A stretch of DNA of 64,000 nt from positions 310,001-374,000 of the forward strand of contig JACATO010000036.1 in assembly GCA_018389105.1 (NCBI GenBank), read 5' to 3'. Each line of letters opens with the position of its first letter. Position 1 is the first letter of the stretch. Of the stretch, positions 27,501 through 36,240 are shown one piece after another. The DNA comes from Nautilus pompilius. Taxonomy: Eukaryota; Mollusca; Cephalopoda; Nautilida; Nautilidae. Below the pieces are notes generated by a model that was not told where the DNA came from, ran no database searches, and saw nothing but the letters and a program-made list of their open reading frames with translations. The translations under genes and the position numbers were made by a program.

Positions 27501-28760
27501 CATTTTCTAAAATTAAGCTAGACATTCCCCTCCACCACTACAGGCTGGGTACATAAATGCCATATGTCACAGTCATGCCTCTGAGATTTTATACTGATGC
27601 ATTTCCAGTTCCAGGCTACACATATGTATCGGGAATTTCTTGGACTGTAATTAAGAGTTTATTCCAGCTTGTATTGTTCACCCTGATTAGCGCACCAGGT
27701 GGGATGGGAGACTACAAATGTTTGTTTTGGCATATTCCTTACTGAGGGAATACACTCAGTTTTCTATATTACTTCAAAATGATCTTCTTAACAGCTATTT
27801 GTACATGGTTCCCTCCTACCAATGATGATTAACACAGCAGACTAATTTGTTAAGGTTGCTCTGTAAGACGATGGGTGTTCTGAGAAAAACTTCATGGACA
27901 TTTAAAAGAAAGATGTTTTATAAGATGAACAGTATTAACTCAGTCAATGTTTTGACATGTAACAGTTAAGGAAGCTTACAAAAGAAAGAAAGATGAAAGC
28001 ACAAAAATGCATATATCATGAATATCTTGAAATGTAGACAAAAGCATCTCACTCAGTCTCTCTCCTCAGCAACCCTCAACCCAATTTCTGCTCTTAGTTT
28101 TACCGATCCTCTGTCAGAAAATAGATATAACACACTAAATGCCCCTTTCGGACCAACTAAGTCGCTATGCTGACAAATATTAATCTTAAAAGGATAGCAT
28201 CCAAGTAAATGAACTGTTAATGAACTAGTAAACCAATCCCAGACTGCAACAGTGACGTTAATCTCCTGCTGCTTCATAACATGCGTGGTGCATCCGCCCT
28301 TCCAGTTTTCTTCAGCTCTTAGTGGATTCAGTCATTTTGAGATCTGGGTGGACGTCCAGGAGAGAGAGAGAGAAGGGTGTACCAAAAGAAACAGTTGTAG
28401 CGGTTGATAGTTGGTTTGAACATAACCATAAAAAAGAGAAAATTTAGAATTGCGTTTAATTTTAAATTTCATACCAAATATGTAATAAAGCTATCAAACT
28501 GGCTAAATGTCCATGCATGTCGTTCCTGAGTAACCTGATTTCTACAATCTGCACGAAGTTCATGAATACAAAGCCGCAGAAAAATAATTTCTGACTTTTT
28601 TTTTTTTTGCCCCTTCTAAATCACAGTGAAAAAGTTCTGGATAATTAAGCCACAACAGCAGTTGCTGAGTTCTGGATGGGAAAATAACACTTAGCAAATA
28701 GTAGCGTCTGTACTCACGTTTGTGACTCACTGTGAACAGGTCTGACCCGGCATCCGATGC
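529..28760 (-). CDS. AUTS2: AUTS2-family gene (AUTS2/FBRSL1/FBRS homologue), 12 reconstructed exons, 3' end outside window
   Basis: Twelve minus-strand exons, each listed separately, splice through GT-AG borders into one open frame of 1579 nt. The order of conserved blocks is that of human AUTS2: ASDAGSDLF, a Thr/Pro-rich linker, NMFAPP, a His-Gln/Thr repeat after [47 protein letters not shown] and PHHSSFLN. Vertebrate AUTS2 is a nuclear protein of non-canonical PRC1 complexes that also affects cytoskeleton and neurodevelopment; that role is known for the family and only inferred here. Invertebrates generally have one gene of this family (tay in Drosophila). The protein continues past base 529 beyond the left edge. 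The N-terminal exons upstream of 28760 are not securely found, so the start codon is unknown. The family call is very sure; the paralogue-level symbol is approximate because AUTS2, FBRS and FBRSL1 share these blocks. Confidence 0.9.
811..876 (-). CDS. AUTS2: AUTS2 homologue exon, PHHSSFLN block (66 nt)
   Basis: Acceptor ccttgcag and donor gtaagtag flank the exon. Entered in phase 1 it reads [20 protein letters not shown] and then L, matching human AUTS2 TPFGPPPHHSNFLNPAAHL closely. The other two frames hit stops, which supports the phase assignment. It leaves in phase 1 and joins 529-570. It lies only 132 bases from the preceding exon at 1009-1198, the tightest pair in the gene. Confidence 0.9.
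1009..1198 (-). CDS. AUTS2: AUTS2 homologue core exon ([19 protein letters not shown])
   Basis: This is the most conserved part of the family and the core of the Auts2 domain. The exon begins [20 protein letters not shown]; human AUTS2 has [22 protein letters not shown] at the same exon start. A Gln/Lys-rich stretch follows, then a Pro/Leu-rich tail ending NPQTLLG, which matches the start of the human ARPSTLF segment. Acceptor cactttcag abuts AAAGCG in phase 0 and donor gtgagttg follows CTACTGG in phase 1. The 190-nt length fits that phase change. An opposite-strand open frame over the same bases is an antisense shadow. Confidence 0.95.
1199..3956 (-). other. Intron of the AUTS2 homologue with a MITE-like element
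   Basis: This 2.8-kb intron separates the 90-nt exon from the core exon. It holds a MITE-like element near 1758-1866 (listed separately), a GTCT microsatellite near 1667-1682 and otherwise AT-rich sequence. Open frames at 1486-1725, 2650-2874 and 2871-3146 show no recognisable product. Confidence 0.8.
1758..1866. mobile_element. MITE-like non-autonomous element with imperfect terminal inverted repeats
   Basis: The left end reads tattaccatat followed by ttataagcc. The right end, reverse-complemented, reads tattactgtat followed by cttatatgtgacc. The element is about 110 bp with an internal ataagtcgaa motif and no coding capacity. Short elements with ATAAGTCGA-type motifs are familiar dispersed repeats in animal genomes. 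The family is not identified, and the exact ends and target duplication (perhaps TA) are uncertain. Confidence 0.4.
3957..4046 (-). CDS. AUTS2: AUTS2 homologue exon (90 nt, phase 0-0)
   Basis: A long pyrimidine tract ends cttcttccag before GCAATAAATCC, and donor gtacgt follows TCGCAAAAG. The frame is open for 30 codons, starts [19 protein letters not shown] and ends in K. Human AUTS2 has [20 protein letters not shown] between the GAFQPK and KPGKW exons, and both the position and the (S/I)NP start agree. It is a symmetric exon, so inclusion or skipping leaves the frame intact. Confidence 0.82.
4047..10479 (-). other. 6.4-kb intron of the AUTS2 homologue with a broken transposon-like gene
   Basis: The intron is AT-rich, with an A27 tract at 4517-4543 and several T or A runs. 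Its one recognisable passenger is the plus-strand pseudogene at 8907-9892. The stretch at 7640-8230 is less AT-rich and contains short open frames with no recognised similarity. No AUTS2 exon was seen between 4047 and 10479. Confidence 0.75.
8907..9892 (+). pseudogene. Broken copy of a multicopy, probably transposon-borne, uncharacterised animal protein family
   Basis: Blocks of one protein family appear in order but in different frames. The first is an N-terminal CRNPPDVF then CHVCGQF zinc-finger-like block (8907-9010). After a large internal deletion comes AVLLHNGN, then PSIPIAHS and [15 protein letters not shown] (9033-9318). A PLVDP...LPPLHIKLG block follows (to about 9384), then a 168-codon frame (9386-9892) with [44 protein letters not shown] and [11 protein letters not shown]. 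Frame changes lie near 8930, 9305 and 9384, so it is not functional as one protein. I recall such proteins as intronless, multicopy and uncharacterised in octopus, Hydra, aphids and fish; a mobile-element origin is inference. AATAAA follows at 9970-9975. It lies antisense inside the AUTS2 homologue. Confidence 0.75.
10480..10575 (-). CDS. AUTS2: AUTS2 homologue exon ending GAFQPK (96 nt, phase 0-0)
   Basis: Acceptor tttttttcag precedes GTTCCTAG and donor gtaagtaagg follows AACCAAAG. The 32 codons begin [20 protein letters not shown] and end [11 protein letters not shown]. Human AUTS2 has [21 protein letters not shown] at the same exon end. The Gly/Pro/Leu-rich composition is typical of the disordered part of the family. 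The exon is symmetric, with neighbours about 1.4 kb upstream and 6.4 kb downstream. Confidence 0.93.
10576..11971 (-). other. Intron of the AUTS2 homologue
   Basis: About 1.4 kb of AT-rich sequence with a short CA repeat near 10978-10992. I see no other exon, repeat family or RNA gene in it. Confidence 0.7.
11972..12016 (-). CDS. AUTS2: AUTS2 homologue 45-nt exon ([15 protein letters not shown])
   Basis: Acceptor ttttcatttcag and donor gtaagtatta flank exactly 15 codons reading [15 protein letters not shown]. Human AUTS2 has FDKYPTKVDPFYRHS directly after PTPAPPM, so the small exon is deeply conserved. Entry and exit are both phase 0. This is near microexon size and could be skipped without loss of frame. 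Confidence 0.93.
12017..14368 (-). other. Intron of the AUTS2 homologue
   Basis: The intron is 2.35 kb and AT-rich. It holds a 153-codon minus-strand open frame (12185-12646) that begins at TTG and is rich in Cys, Phe and Ile, and a 103-codon plus-strand frame (13724-14035) that also lacks an ATG. Neither resembles a known family; both are probably chance. A GTA trinucleotide run lies near 14091-14118. Confidence 0.7.
14369..14410 (-). CDS. AUTS2: AUTS2 homologue 42-nt cassette exon ([14 protein letters not shown])
   Basis: Acceptor tttcacttctag precedes GGCACAGTGG and donor gtacctac follows CTTCAAG. The 14 codons read [14 protein letters not shown] in phase 0-0 between the PTPAPHL and FDKIPKY exons. 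Human AUTS2 goes from PTPAPPM straight to FDKYP, so this segment has no obvious human counterpart. It is either a lineage-specific or alternative cassette, or a false exon with good splice sites. The phase and open frame favour a real exon. Confidence 0.6.
14411..17506 (-). other. Intron of the AUTS2 homologue
   Basis: About 3.1 kb of AT-rich sequence with T-rich runs near 16391-16409. Open frames at 15222-15515, 16146-16352 and 16757-16966 have no recognised similarity. No other element was identified. Confidence 0.65.
17507..17709 (-). CDS. AUTS2: AUTS2 homologue exon with the His-X repeat
   Basis: Acceptor cccttccag and donor gtaagtgcgg flank a 203-nt exon. Entered in phase 1 it reads [20 protein letters not shown] and [20 protein letters not shown], then a His-Gln/His-Thr run, GLPPFSP and PTPAPHL. 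Human AUTS2 has DLLRQELNTRFLASQSADRG, then PPYLRTEFHQHQHQH, HTHQHT and PTPAPPM in the same order. Alternating His repeats are a signature of AUTS2 and often target proteins to nuclear speckles; that localisation is inferred. It exits in phase 0. Opposite-strand frames are shadows. Confidence 0.95.
18015..18292 (-). CDS. AUTS2: AUTS2 homologue exon with NMFAPP block (278 nt)
   Basis: Acceptor tgcttttcag precedes CCCCAGTACC and donor gtaagtactg follows CCCAGCAA. Entered in phase 2 it reads [20 protein letters not shown], then [12 protein letters not shown], a His/Pro-rich stretch, [17 protein letters not shown] and a tail ending LSYPA. Human AUTS2 has [30 protein letters not shown] and an STYSEQ junction at the same place. 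The region is low-complexity and likely disordered. It exits in phase 1 into the His-X exon, only 305 bases away. Confidence 0.93.
18293..19246 (-). other. Intron of the AUTS2 homologue with a decayed transposon-like copy
   Basis: This 954-base intron is about half filled by a plus-strand fragment (about 18495-18960) of the same protein family as the pseudogene at 8907-9892, listed separately. The rest is AT-rich. Confidence 0.75.
18495..18960 (+). pseudogene. Second, more decayed copy of the 8907-9892 family
   Basis: Recognisable blocks in changing frames are [47 protein letters not shown], then [10 protein letters not shown] and [14 protein letters not shown]. They align with the corresponding blocks of the copy at 8907-9892 ([56 protein letters not shown]). 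A frameshift lies near 18661-18668 and others near 18545-18590 and past 18830. Only the C-terminal third is present. AATAAA follows at 19066-19071, similar to the other copy. The two copies are clearly diverged, so they are not a recent tandem duplication. Confidence 0.7.
19247..19667 (-). CDS. AUTS2: AUTS2 homologue Thr/Pro-rich exon (421 nt)
   Basis: Acceptor gtctgtttgcag precedes AAGAGAG and donor gtgagttt follows TGGTCCAG. Entered in phase 1 it reads [10 protein letters not shown], a long Thr-rich stretch, a Val/Ala segment, and then a Pro-rich part ([31 protein letters not shown]) with basic patches ([18 protein letters not shown]), ending KTSVGWS. This matches the position and composition of the long Pro/Gln-rich linker of human AUTS2, with little residue-level similarity. 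The Pro runs could bind SH3 or WW domains. It exits in phase 2 into 18015-18292. Plus-strand frames over it are shadows. Confidence 0.88.
20365..20427 (-). CDS. AUTS2: AUTS2 homologue 63-nt basic exon
   Basis: Acceptor tttctttcag precedes GGTTATC and donor gtaattgc follows TGCGAAG. Entered in phase 1 it reads [20 protein letters not shown] and leaves in phase 1, matching both neighbours (SHK-R before, E-ESCLPV after). The Lys-rich tract may be a nuclear localisation signal. Human AUTS2 has a poorly conserved stretch after LFNTVIVNKD here, so this call rests on splice sites, phase and open frame. A symmetric exon, possibly alternative. Confidence 0.65.
20428..28717 (-). other. 8.3-kb intron of the AUTS2 homologue
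   Basis: The intron is AT-rich with A-runs (for example near 22981-22993 and 25781-25797). A fragment near 21232-21275 shares a motif with a possible SINE near 31300 (separate entry). Open frames such as 23966-24178, 24882-25124 and 25725-26033 have no recognised similarity. Some stretches may hold regulatory elements, which cannot be judged from one sequence. Confidence 0.65.
21232..21290 (+). repeat. Fragment sharing a tail motif with the 31130-31345 element, with an A-rich end
   Basis: The sequence caccagggttgcctccgc, then ataaacatca, matches about two thirds of positions with the tail near 31306-31340 on the same strand. It runs into a poly(A)-like aaaaaaaataaataaaaa tract, as expected for a retroposon 3' end. 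Confidence 0.3.
28718..28760 (-). CDS. AUTS2: AUTS2 homologue 43-nt exon ([14 protein letters not shown])
   Basis: Acceptor cttttttccag precedes GCATCGG and donor gtgagtac follows CACAAAC. It reads [14 protein letters not shown] and exits in phase 1; human AUTS2 has ASDASSEKLFNTVIVNKD, also starting at an exon border after DSDQEEK. This is the most 5' exon I can place securely. The exon feeding it must end in phase 0. Confidence 0.85.
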
Positions 28761-31129
28761 CTGGAAAAAAGAAGAGGAGAAAAACAACTCAAAACGCTTC
28801 AAAGTTTAAAACAAAACGAAGCACACGATAGTTTACAATCCAGACAAACCTGTAGAATCCTTATCTATAACTGGTACCAACAGCTCAAAGAATGTAATGA
28901 ACTGAAGGTGTGTGCACCTTGCAGACTGATGACAAGCACACTGCCTCTGAAATCACTCGACCCCGACCTCTACCACCACAAATCTAGATAGACTAACACA
29001 ATACATTCATATTTTTCCATGCATATTAACTTTTAGTCAAAATTTAGTCAGTATATTAAATACACATACAAATATCAACCCCCAACACACATTCTATAGC
29101 CCTTTTACCAATATTTTAATTAATTAGAAAAAACAAAACAAACTTAGTTGGAAGGACAGTGAAGGATTTTAAAAATATCTGACATCACAATGGTGCTGAA
29201 TGCCGGGTGTGGCAAAACTACAGGTCAGAGTACTTCATTATGCAGAGAGAATGTAAGTAATGTGCTGCGTTTGAGATTAGGTGTCACATGATGCATTAGG
29301 TCTACATAAGCTAGGTGAAAGTCATTCATAACAACACTGGGAAGAGACAAGACCGATGCTCTTGACTTGTCCCTTAATACCATAGCTGCTGCAGTGACTG
29401 TGACGAACAAGCTGACTATGAGTCTCATGATGTGCACAGCAAATCAAACAACAGATGGCAGTCATGCCATATTTAAACAAGCTAAACAAGAATGATACTT
29501 AGGATTCTGCACAGGGGAAGGGGGGGGGGGAAGAAGAAGAGGGGGAATATGAATGAAAGGATTCAGATGTGGCAAAAAACCTCATGTCTGGGGCCAGCTG
29601 AAGTTCAGCTTTAGCAATACCTAGTTCAGTTTCGCAACCACCACTACAATGGCAAAGAGTCATTCAGAAATGATGCCTGCGACTATAAATCCTATTACAC
29701 ATCCAATGGAATGACTTAAAGCACCATCAATAGTACCACCAGACTCATGTGATGTCCTAACAGGTGGTAGATGTCAAAGGTGGGTCAACCTAAAAACCAG
29801 ACGAATGTTGTGGTCAGCAAGCACACCTGTTACAGAATTCCCAATAGCAGTCTAAAAAATTGATCATTAGACAAATCCTTTCATGTTGACACTATATAAA
29901 TTATAAGGGCTTTTAACACCATTAGTTAGTGCTCTATGATAAAGTTTGATTCTTGTTGCAATAAAATTAGAACCTTAATCTACCAGCCTCTTTCTCAGAT
30001 AGTTTATGCTTCACCAGCTGACCATCATTGAGAGGGTTTCTTCCCACACCTAAAAATGAAAAGCTCTAGTAGAGATCCATCCTCCTGCTGGTTGAAAGTA
30101 TTGGTCCTTTTATAGTGCAGACAATGCACTCTATAAGATAACTACAACACAACATGTCTAACAGACTCGGCAGTAGACAGCGAGTAGCCATAAAGAATTT
30201 GAAAATTTTTTTTTAAAAATGGAGAAAACAACAACAACAACAAAAACCTCGGTAACTGGGCCATTGAAAAATTTAAGAAATGTCCGTACAAACTCCAGCT
30301 ATCCTTGATCTACAATCTAAGATTTCTCAAGATCAACTTAAAAGGTGGAGCCACGCACAAGAAATAAGTAACCATATGTTGGAACCTGTTATTCCCTCAA
30401 CCACACAGATTGAGTAGATTCTCATCTAAAAACTCTGATAAAACGACGAGAGGCAGGGGAAGGTAATTTTTCTAGTTAGGGCTCAACAAGAAATCAGAGA
30501 GAGAGAGAGATATTATGCAAATCAACATTCAACAGGAGATTGAACGTGGGATGATGTCAGTCAGACAACATATGGTGACTTTCTTTTACTCTCTTCATGG
30601 TGAAGAACCTTTAGTCAATAAAAGCAAAGCAGTCGTCTCCTTTTGTTTAGCAAACATAACCTCCCCAGCTGAAAAAATCAATTTGGAAATAGATGGAAAC
30701 CATGAAAATTATATCAAGCAACACTGTTTTTTCTAACTCAGAATAAATGAATATACTCAATTTCTGTACATCAGCTGCTCCCTAGCGGAACATTATCAAT
30801 AATTCTATTACATCCCCTTAACTCAGAACTCTGTTGAACAAGAATGACGAACGAGGTCACAGACACTTGTTTTGTTATCCCTATGAAACCTGCTAAGATA
30901 TTGAAAAACACAAACAACACATTGAAGTATGTTTTTTCCCCCTCCATTTTCTCAGTATGCAGTCTCTCCTTACTACATAAACAATGCTATGCTATGGTGT
31001 CATTTCATTTACTTAACCCTCTTGCTGGAAATCTCATGATATTTTATTAGCACTAACACATGGGTACTTTAAGAGGACACATGCTGTGTCAAGAACATCT
31101 CTAAATAAAAACATAAAAGGGTTAAGATA

Positions 31130-31345
31130 TGATGGTAGAGTGGTGAAAGCAAGTTGTGCATTTGGTGATTGGTGCCGGTTTAACTAAGTTCTGGCTGCAC
31201 TGGGCTGCTGAGGTAGAGGGTCCAAGTTTGCTTCCAGCGGGCCATGTGGGTATCCTCCAAATACCCTCGCTTCCTTTCACATCGGCGCCCCTTTCCCCTT
31301 ATCCTACCTTCACCAGGGTTGTCTACCTTGTAAACATCAGCGTAC
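31130..31345 (+). repeat. Possible tRNA-derived SINE fragment
   Basis: A tggtagagtggtgaaagc stretch near 31133 resembles an RNA polymerase III A box and ggtccaagtttgcttcc near 31219 loosely resembles a B box. The spacing of about 85 bases is larger than in a tRNA. The end (caccagggttgtctacctt, then taaacatca) is shared with 21232-21275. The family is not identified. Confidence 0.3.
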
Positions 31346-32609
31346 ACAGCAACCTGCCATGCTATTTCTGTCACGACAATTTATCCAAGCATGAATTCAG
31401 TTGCACCGTTGCTTGTCAGTTAATTCCACGATGTGAACATTTTGTTTCAGTTATTTTTTAAAACATTTGTTAAAGTTATTATCATTTCTTTACACGACTC
31501 AGGAAAGCTGGACACGTCGTTTCACAAAAATTACCTTACTGCTGCTCAGTAAGGAGCCAGGTGAGTCGGGGCCAAAAGAAGGCAACAATATTTTATAACA
31601 TGCTTGGTTAACCATAGAAAAATAACCCTAACCCTCCAAGCAAAGGAGTAATTTCTTTTTCATAACCACAGGGTCTGAAACATTCCTGTGCTAATATAAC
31701 AGCAGGACACACACCCCATAAATCAATTTTATGCACTTTAGGTGTCTGACAGTAATTCTAGCCACAGAGTTGATGACAGGAGGCCAAGTGACTTATTTGT
31801 CAAAGCCCCACTGAGCCATCACAACACAGAGGTGCCATATGGGAAACAGCTGTTACCTGGGAAGACACAGCAACCTAGCTCGCAGTTAATATTTCTAATA
31901 CAACATGAAAGGAAAAGTATGAGCACGCGTTCCCGTCCGCCTGTAGAGCCAAACTGTTTTTACACAACAAACACAGGTTATCACAACCCTCGCCACGAAG
32001 GTTTCCCCCTAACCAAGCAGATTTGACAGTTGTGGGGTGGACACACATACACAGAATTTTTGCACTTCTTTCTCTTGGTTAAACTATCCAGTTTTTAAAA
32101 TTGTTTAAATCTTGCACTTGTCTCGCATTTTGGCTCTACAAAAAATTTTTTTTAAAAGATATACAATAATACAGAATCCACACATGTTCCAGATGGCCAA
32201 CAACTTTTCCATAACACCAAGACCATTCAGGGCATTAGAGGTGGTCTTCCAAATCACCTTTCCTAAACTAGATTTGATCTAGCAATCATTCGTGACTTGT
32301 ATAGACCAAATGATATTAACTAACTTTGAAATAGCTACCTGTGCTCTTTTCATCTGTGTGTCACAGCCAGGTAGAAGAATAACAGAGCCATATTTCTTGA
32401 ATTCTTGTGTGTGGGACATCAGTTGGGATTTTCTTCTTACATTTTTAAATTGAGAGACTATATTAATACAATGCCCTGCCTTAATAATCAAGGTTATTAT
32501 TTACAATATACAAGTTGTAGGAAATGGTGAATAAAAACTAATAGTAGAATGGAATTTGCAGCACAGAGAGCATCTACCTTGTTTGACATAGAATCAACAA
32601 GTTGTATCG

Positions 32610-33140
32610 TGGTCTGATCCAGCCTCTATTTATGAAAGCTTTCTTTAAATGGTGGGATGTGGATGGGTTGCTCTTAAATGATGATCCATATGCTTCCACA
32701 GCTGCTCAATCGGATTCATATCAAAGGTTTTGGGTACTTAAGAAAGAAGAACGATGCTTTGATTCTTCTTCCAGTCTGCGATCACATAGGATGGTGGCAT
32801 GCAGCACCATTCATCTGAAGAATATAATACGGGCAACGTATCCCATTCAGTCTGTCTTGTTGATGAAATGATTAGAGACACGACTTTAAAATGGCAGTGT
32901 ACCCACCAGAACCCTGACAACATGCCATGTGTGACCATGGACAGGAGACACAGGGGTTGGGGGTCTTCAACAGACCATCTCCAAACTCACCTGTGAACAC
33001 TAGACATGAATTGCTGAATATCCCTGACCAAATCACAGATCCACGAGAGCTGTTTAGATCTTTGGTAATCTGCCGATGACTGTCGCCACACTCTGAATGG
33101 TCTATAACTTAACCTATGGCAAACAGGGGAGAAATATTGC
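32610..33140 (-). pseudogene. Decayed Tc1/mariner transposase
   Basis: Reading the minus strand in several frames gives an ordered set of transposase blocks: GDSHRQITKDLNSSRGSVIW (helix-turn-helix part), a degraded middle, QMNGAACHH and IADWKK, then DMNPIEQLWKHMDHHLRA. In DDE Tc1 enzymes these correspond to QDNAPCH and DLNPIE. The second catalytic Asp appears replaced by Met and the frame changes repeatedly, so the copy is dead. It differs from the Tc1 copy at 54.7-55.9 kb and belongs to another lineage. No clear terminal inverted repeats were seen. Confidence 0.6.
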
Positions 33141-34057
33141 AAGAATAACTGATTTTCGGCATTGACAGCACACTGGTTAACTGCTCACTTAGAACTCTGC
33201 TATATACACAATAATTAAACAAATTTCGGTCAGGTGTATGCATCCTTGCAGATGGCAGTATAAATGTAGCAGGTCAGTTTGGTTGCTCTGGAGCTCAACT
33301 TAGAGGCCAGTGGGTTTTCTCCTCTTTTCAATCAACTACTGGCCTAGATTTTACTTAGCAGCAGTGTTAAGGTCTCTCCCACCCAAAGCTGGCACTGCTA
33401 AGTCAGGCCCTCTCTTGTTCTAAGACTAAGGTCCTTAAGGTTGGTTATGCACACAAAAGACAACTACATTTTTCAAGCAAGCTATAAACTAAACAAATAT
33501 ACAATGCTGCAACTTTTAAATCCTCTCCCACAGGGCCCCACAAACAGAACAATCTTAACATTAGCACAAATGTTCAACATGCCAAGTGCCAAAGATATTA
33601 AGAATCTACTACTACTGACAGAGAAGCCTTATCCAATGAGTCAGTCTTCTTAATGGTCTGAGTTTTACAGAATAAAGCTATCAGCTTCACATTTGTACAG
33701 TGAAGCTTTCATGAAGTACACAAAAATGTAATTTTCTGATTACAAAAGGCTTCTCAAACTATTGTGCCCAGGGGTATAGAGGAATACTTGACCACCTGTT
33801 CTGAGATCTAACTGGGAGTGGTTAAATCATTTAAAGCACATCTGTTAACTCTCCTTAATTTGGAGTAAAACTTGCTTTGATTTTGTAAAAATCTTTTAAG
33901 TCAATAGGTTAACCATCTGTCCACACACTCTGTACTTAAGAGTTATCTGTAAGGACTCTAGTCTTAAAAAAATCAGTTCTTCTCAAACTTAGTATTTAGA
34001 ATTAGTCACAGAAAACAATACAGTAATACAAAAAAATGCAAACAAACAGACACTCAC

Positions 34058-34087
34058 AAGAATCTCATGTTTGGCATTCTCAGCCAT
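34058..34087 (-). CDS. Candidate alternative first coding exon (MAENAKHEIL)
   Basis: ATG in good context (ttgccATGGCT) starts ten open codons, MAENAKHEIL, which end in phase 0 at a strong donor, gtgagtgtct. Phase 0 is what the ASDAGSDLF exon at 28718-28760 needs, so the two would join as HEIL-ASDAG. Alternative internal promoters giving short isoforms are known for vertebrate AUTS2. No promoter or conservation evidence is visible here, and a ten-codon match to phase can arise by chance. Confidence 0.3.
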
Positions 34088-36240
34088 GGCAAATAAAACA
34101 ATTTTTTTTTGGGTGGGGATATCGAAAGAAATGAAATGAACTGCTAGTATACATCTACAGCTGCTAGAACTGCAAATCAGTCAGCCTGGAATTAGCTACA
34201 TCCCTTGAAACAGCTGAGTAATAACACAATCTGCTGTCTATGTAGAGATGACAAAATTACAATAGATAACTGTATTATACAGAATCATTGAGTTTATTAG
34301 CATTCCACTAATTTAGAAGATTAAAAGCTGTTAGAATGAGACAAAATTAAAATTGGGAATATCAAAGTGAAAACCTTAATTACACCTTGAACTAAATTTC
34401 ATAAATCACAACTAATTATCTTTGGCATCATTAGCTAAACAAACAATATGACTGGTATAGTAGTCAATAATTATGCATTTGAGAAAGTGAAAGTTGTGCC
34501 ACTATCCATTCGGCACACCATGAAAAGATCCCCTTGAAGCCACGAGGTTAGAGTTATTGCTTGGTTCTATCGGTCATGTTGAGAGACCAGTTATACAATA
34601 GAGCAGTGCATCCAGATCACTGTTTTTGCACTACGATCCAATGCTCTCATGTAGCAGCAGTCACGCTCTCTCTCCCTGGTGCTAGCATCCTCCTGCAGCC
34701 TGGAATTATCCAAGCCATAAAAGCCTGTCCACAGGTAGAGCACACGCAAACTGGTCATTATACTCCATGCTGACTCACTCAGCTCTGAACCTTTGATTGG
34801 GATTCATTATGGAAATAACCATAACAACCAATATTGGCTCCTTAAAGATGAGTCAGGAAGGACTCCTGAAATGAGAGGGGAGGGCGGAAATGAAAGGTAC
34901 AGATGAGTGGTTGGATATTCAGTTGATTAAGAAAACAAAATTCTAGCAGCCTCTGAATAATGAACGCTAATTTAGAGAATTTCCTTCTTGCGTCTTCCTC
35001 TTTCTGACTAACTGCTGGGTGGTTGCCTTTGGAAAGTAACATAAAAAATCCGTTAAGTACAACTACAGTTCATACATAAGCATGTTTTAAGCAACAAAAG
35101 CTTTGGAAAAACTTGACAAATTTTCCATTTTAAAAGAATGTTATCAATTAGTCAAAAGCTCTTTAAATTAAAAAAAAAAAAACAAACAACACACAAATAA
35201 GCTCAGGTAGCAGTATCAACCCACTCAACAGAAGCAGGGCTAGAATGAAAAATGGAAGCAAATTTTTTCTATTATTTAGTTATTTATGAAGTTTTCCTTT
35301 AATATAAACCTTTTCTTATAACAACAGAACAATATTTTAGTAACCTACTGCCAACAGAAAGACAAATAAAGGATGGAGAAACCATGATCTTAGAATCTGT
35401 TGAGATGCCATTACAGAATAAATTGTTGAAAAACAAAGGAATATTACTGACAACAAAAGATGTAATTCAAAATCCACAATCCTGTAGGTCTGTAAATAGT
35501 AGTCTGGTTAAATGCATACCCTTAAATGTGTGTTACATATTGCCTTATCTGACTCCTGTGGCATTCAGTTCCTGTAGGTCAGAGGTCTCGAATAAAAAAG
35601 CTACTGTTTGTTATTCAAAACACTGATTGGACACTTTTTGATGAGCTGGATAACTTTGGTGATAATTCAGTTTCCCAGAGAATATAATAGGAAAGAAGGT
35701 ACATATTTGCCTATTAAAAAAAACCTGTTCACATACAGATTCGAAGCTACAACCATTCTTAGCACGTGGTACCAGTCATCACTACCCAAACAATGTACTA
35801 TATTTTCTTTCTTTTATTTTAAAGAAATGCAAGTTTAAATTTCTAGAATACCATATTGGTTCTAATGTTACCAATGCTCCAATAAATACCAACCTCCTTT
35901 AGAAACTATCAAAGAATTTGCTTTGTAGACACGACAAACCCTGATCTATAAATACTAAATGAAAATTAGCCACCTCAGTTCAAACCAGCTGAAGCTTACT
36001 TCAAAGTCCTCAACCTTGAAGTTTCCACAATAATCACAAGACTGTTTATTCTTGATATTTTCTCATTTGTTTGTTTGACACACTTCCCTATCCATACGCA
36101 TACAATGTGTTGCTGCAGCATTCACATGATATCACCTTGTTAGGTAATACTTTGGAAACTGCTCCATCACTGATCATCATTTGCTGCCCTTTCATTATAG
36201 TAAGTCTTTCTACTACTACTACAGTATTTTTCCAACTCAC

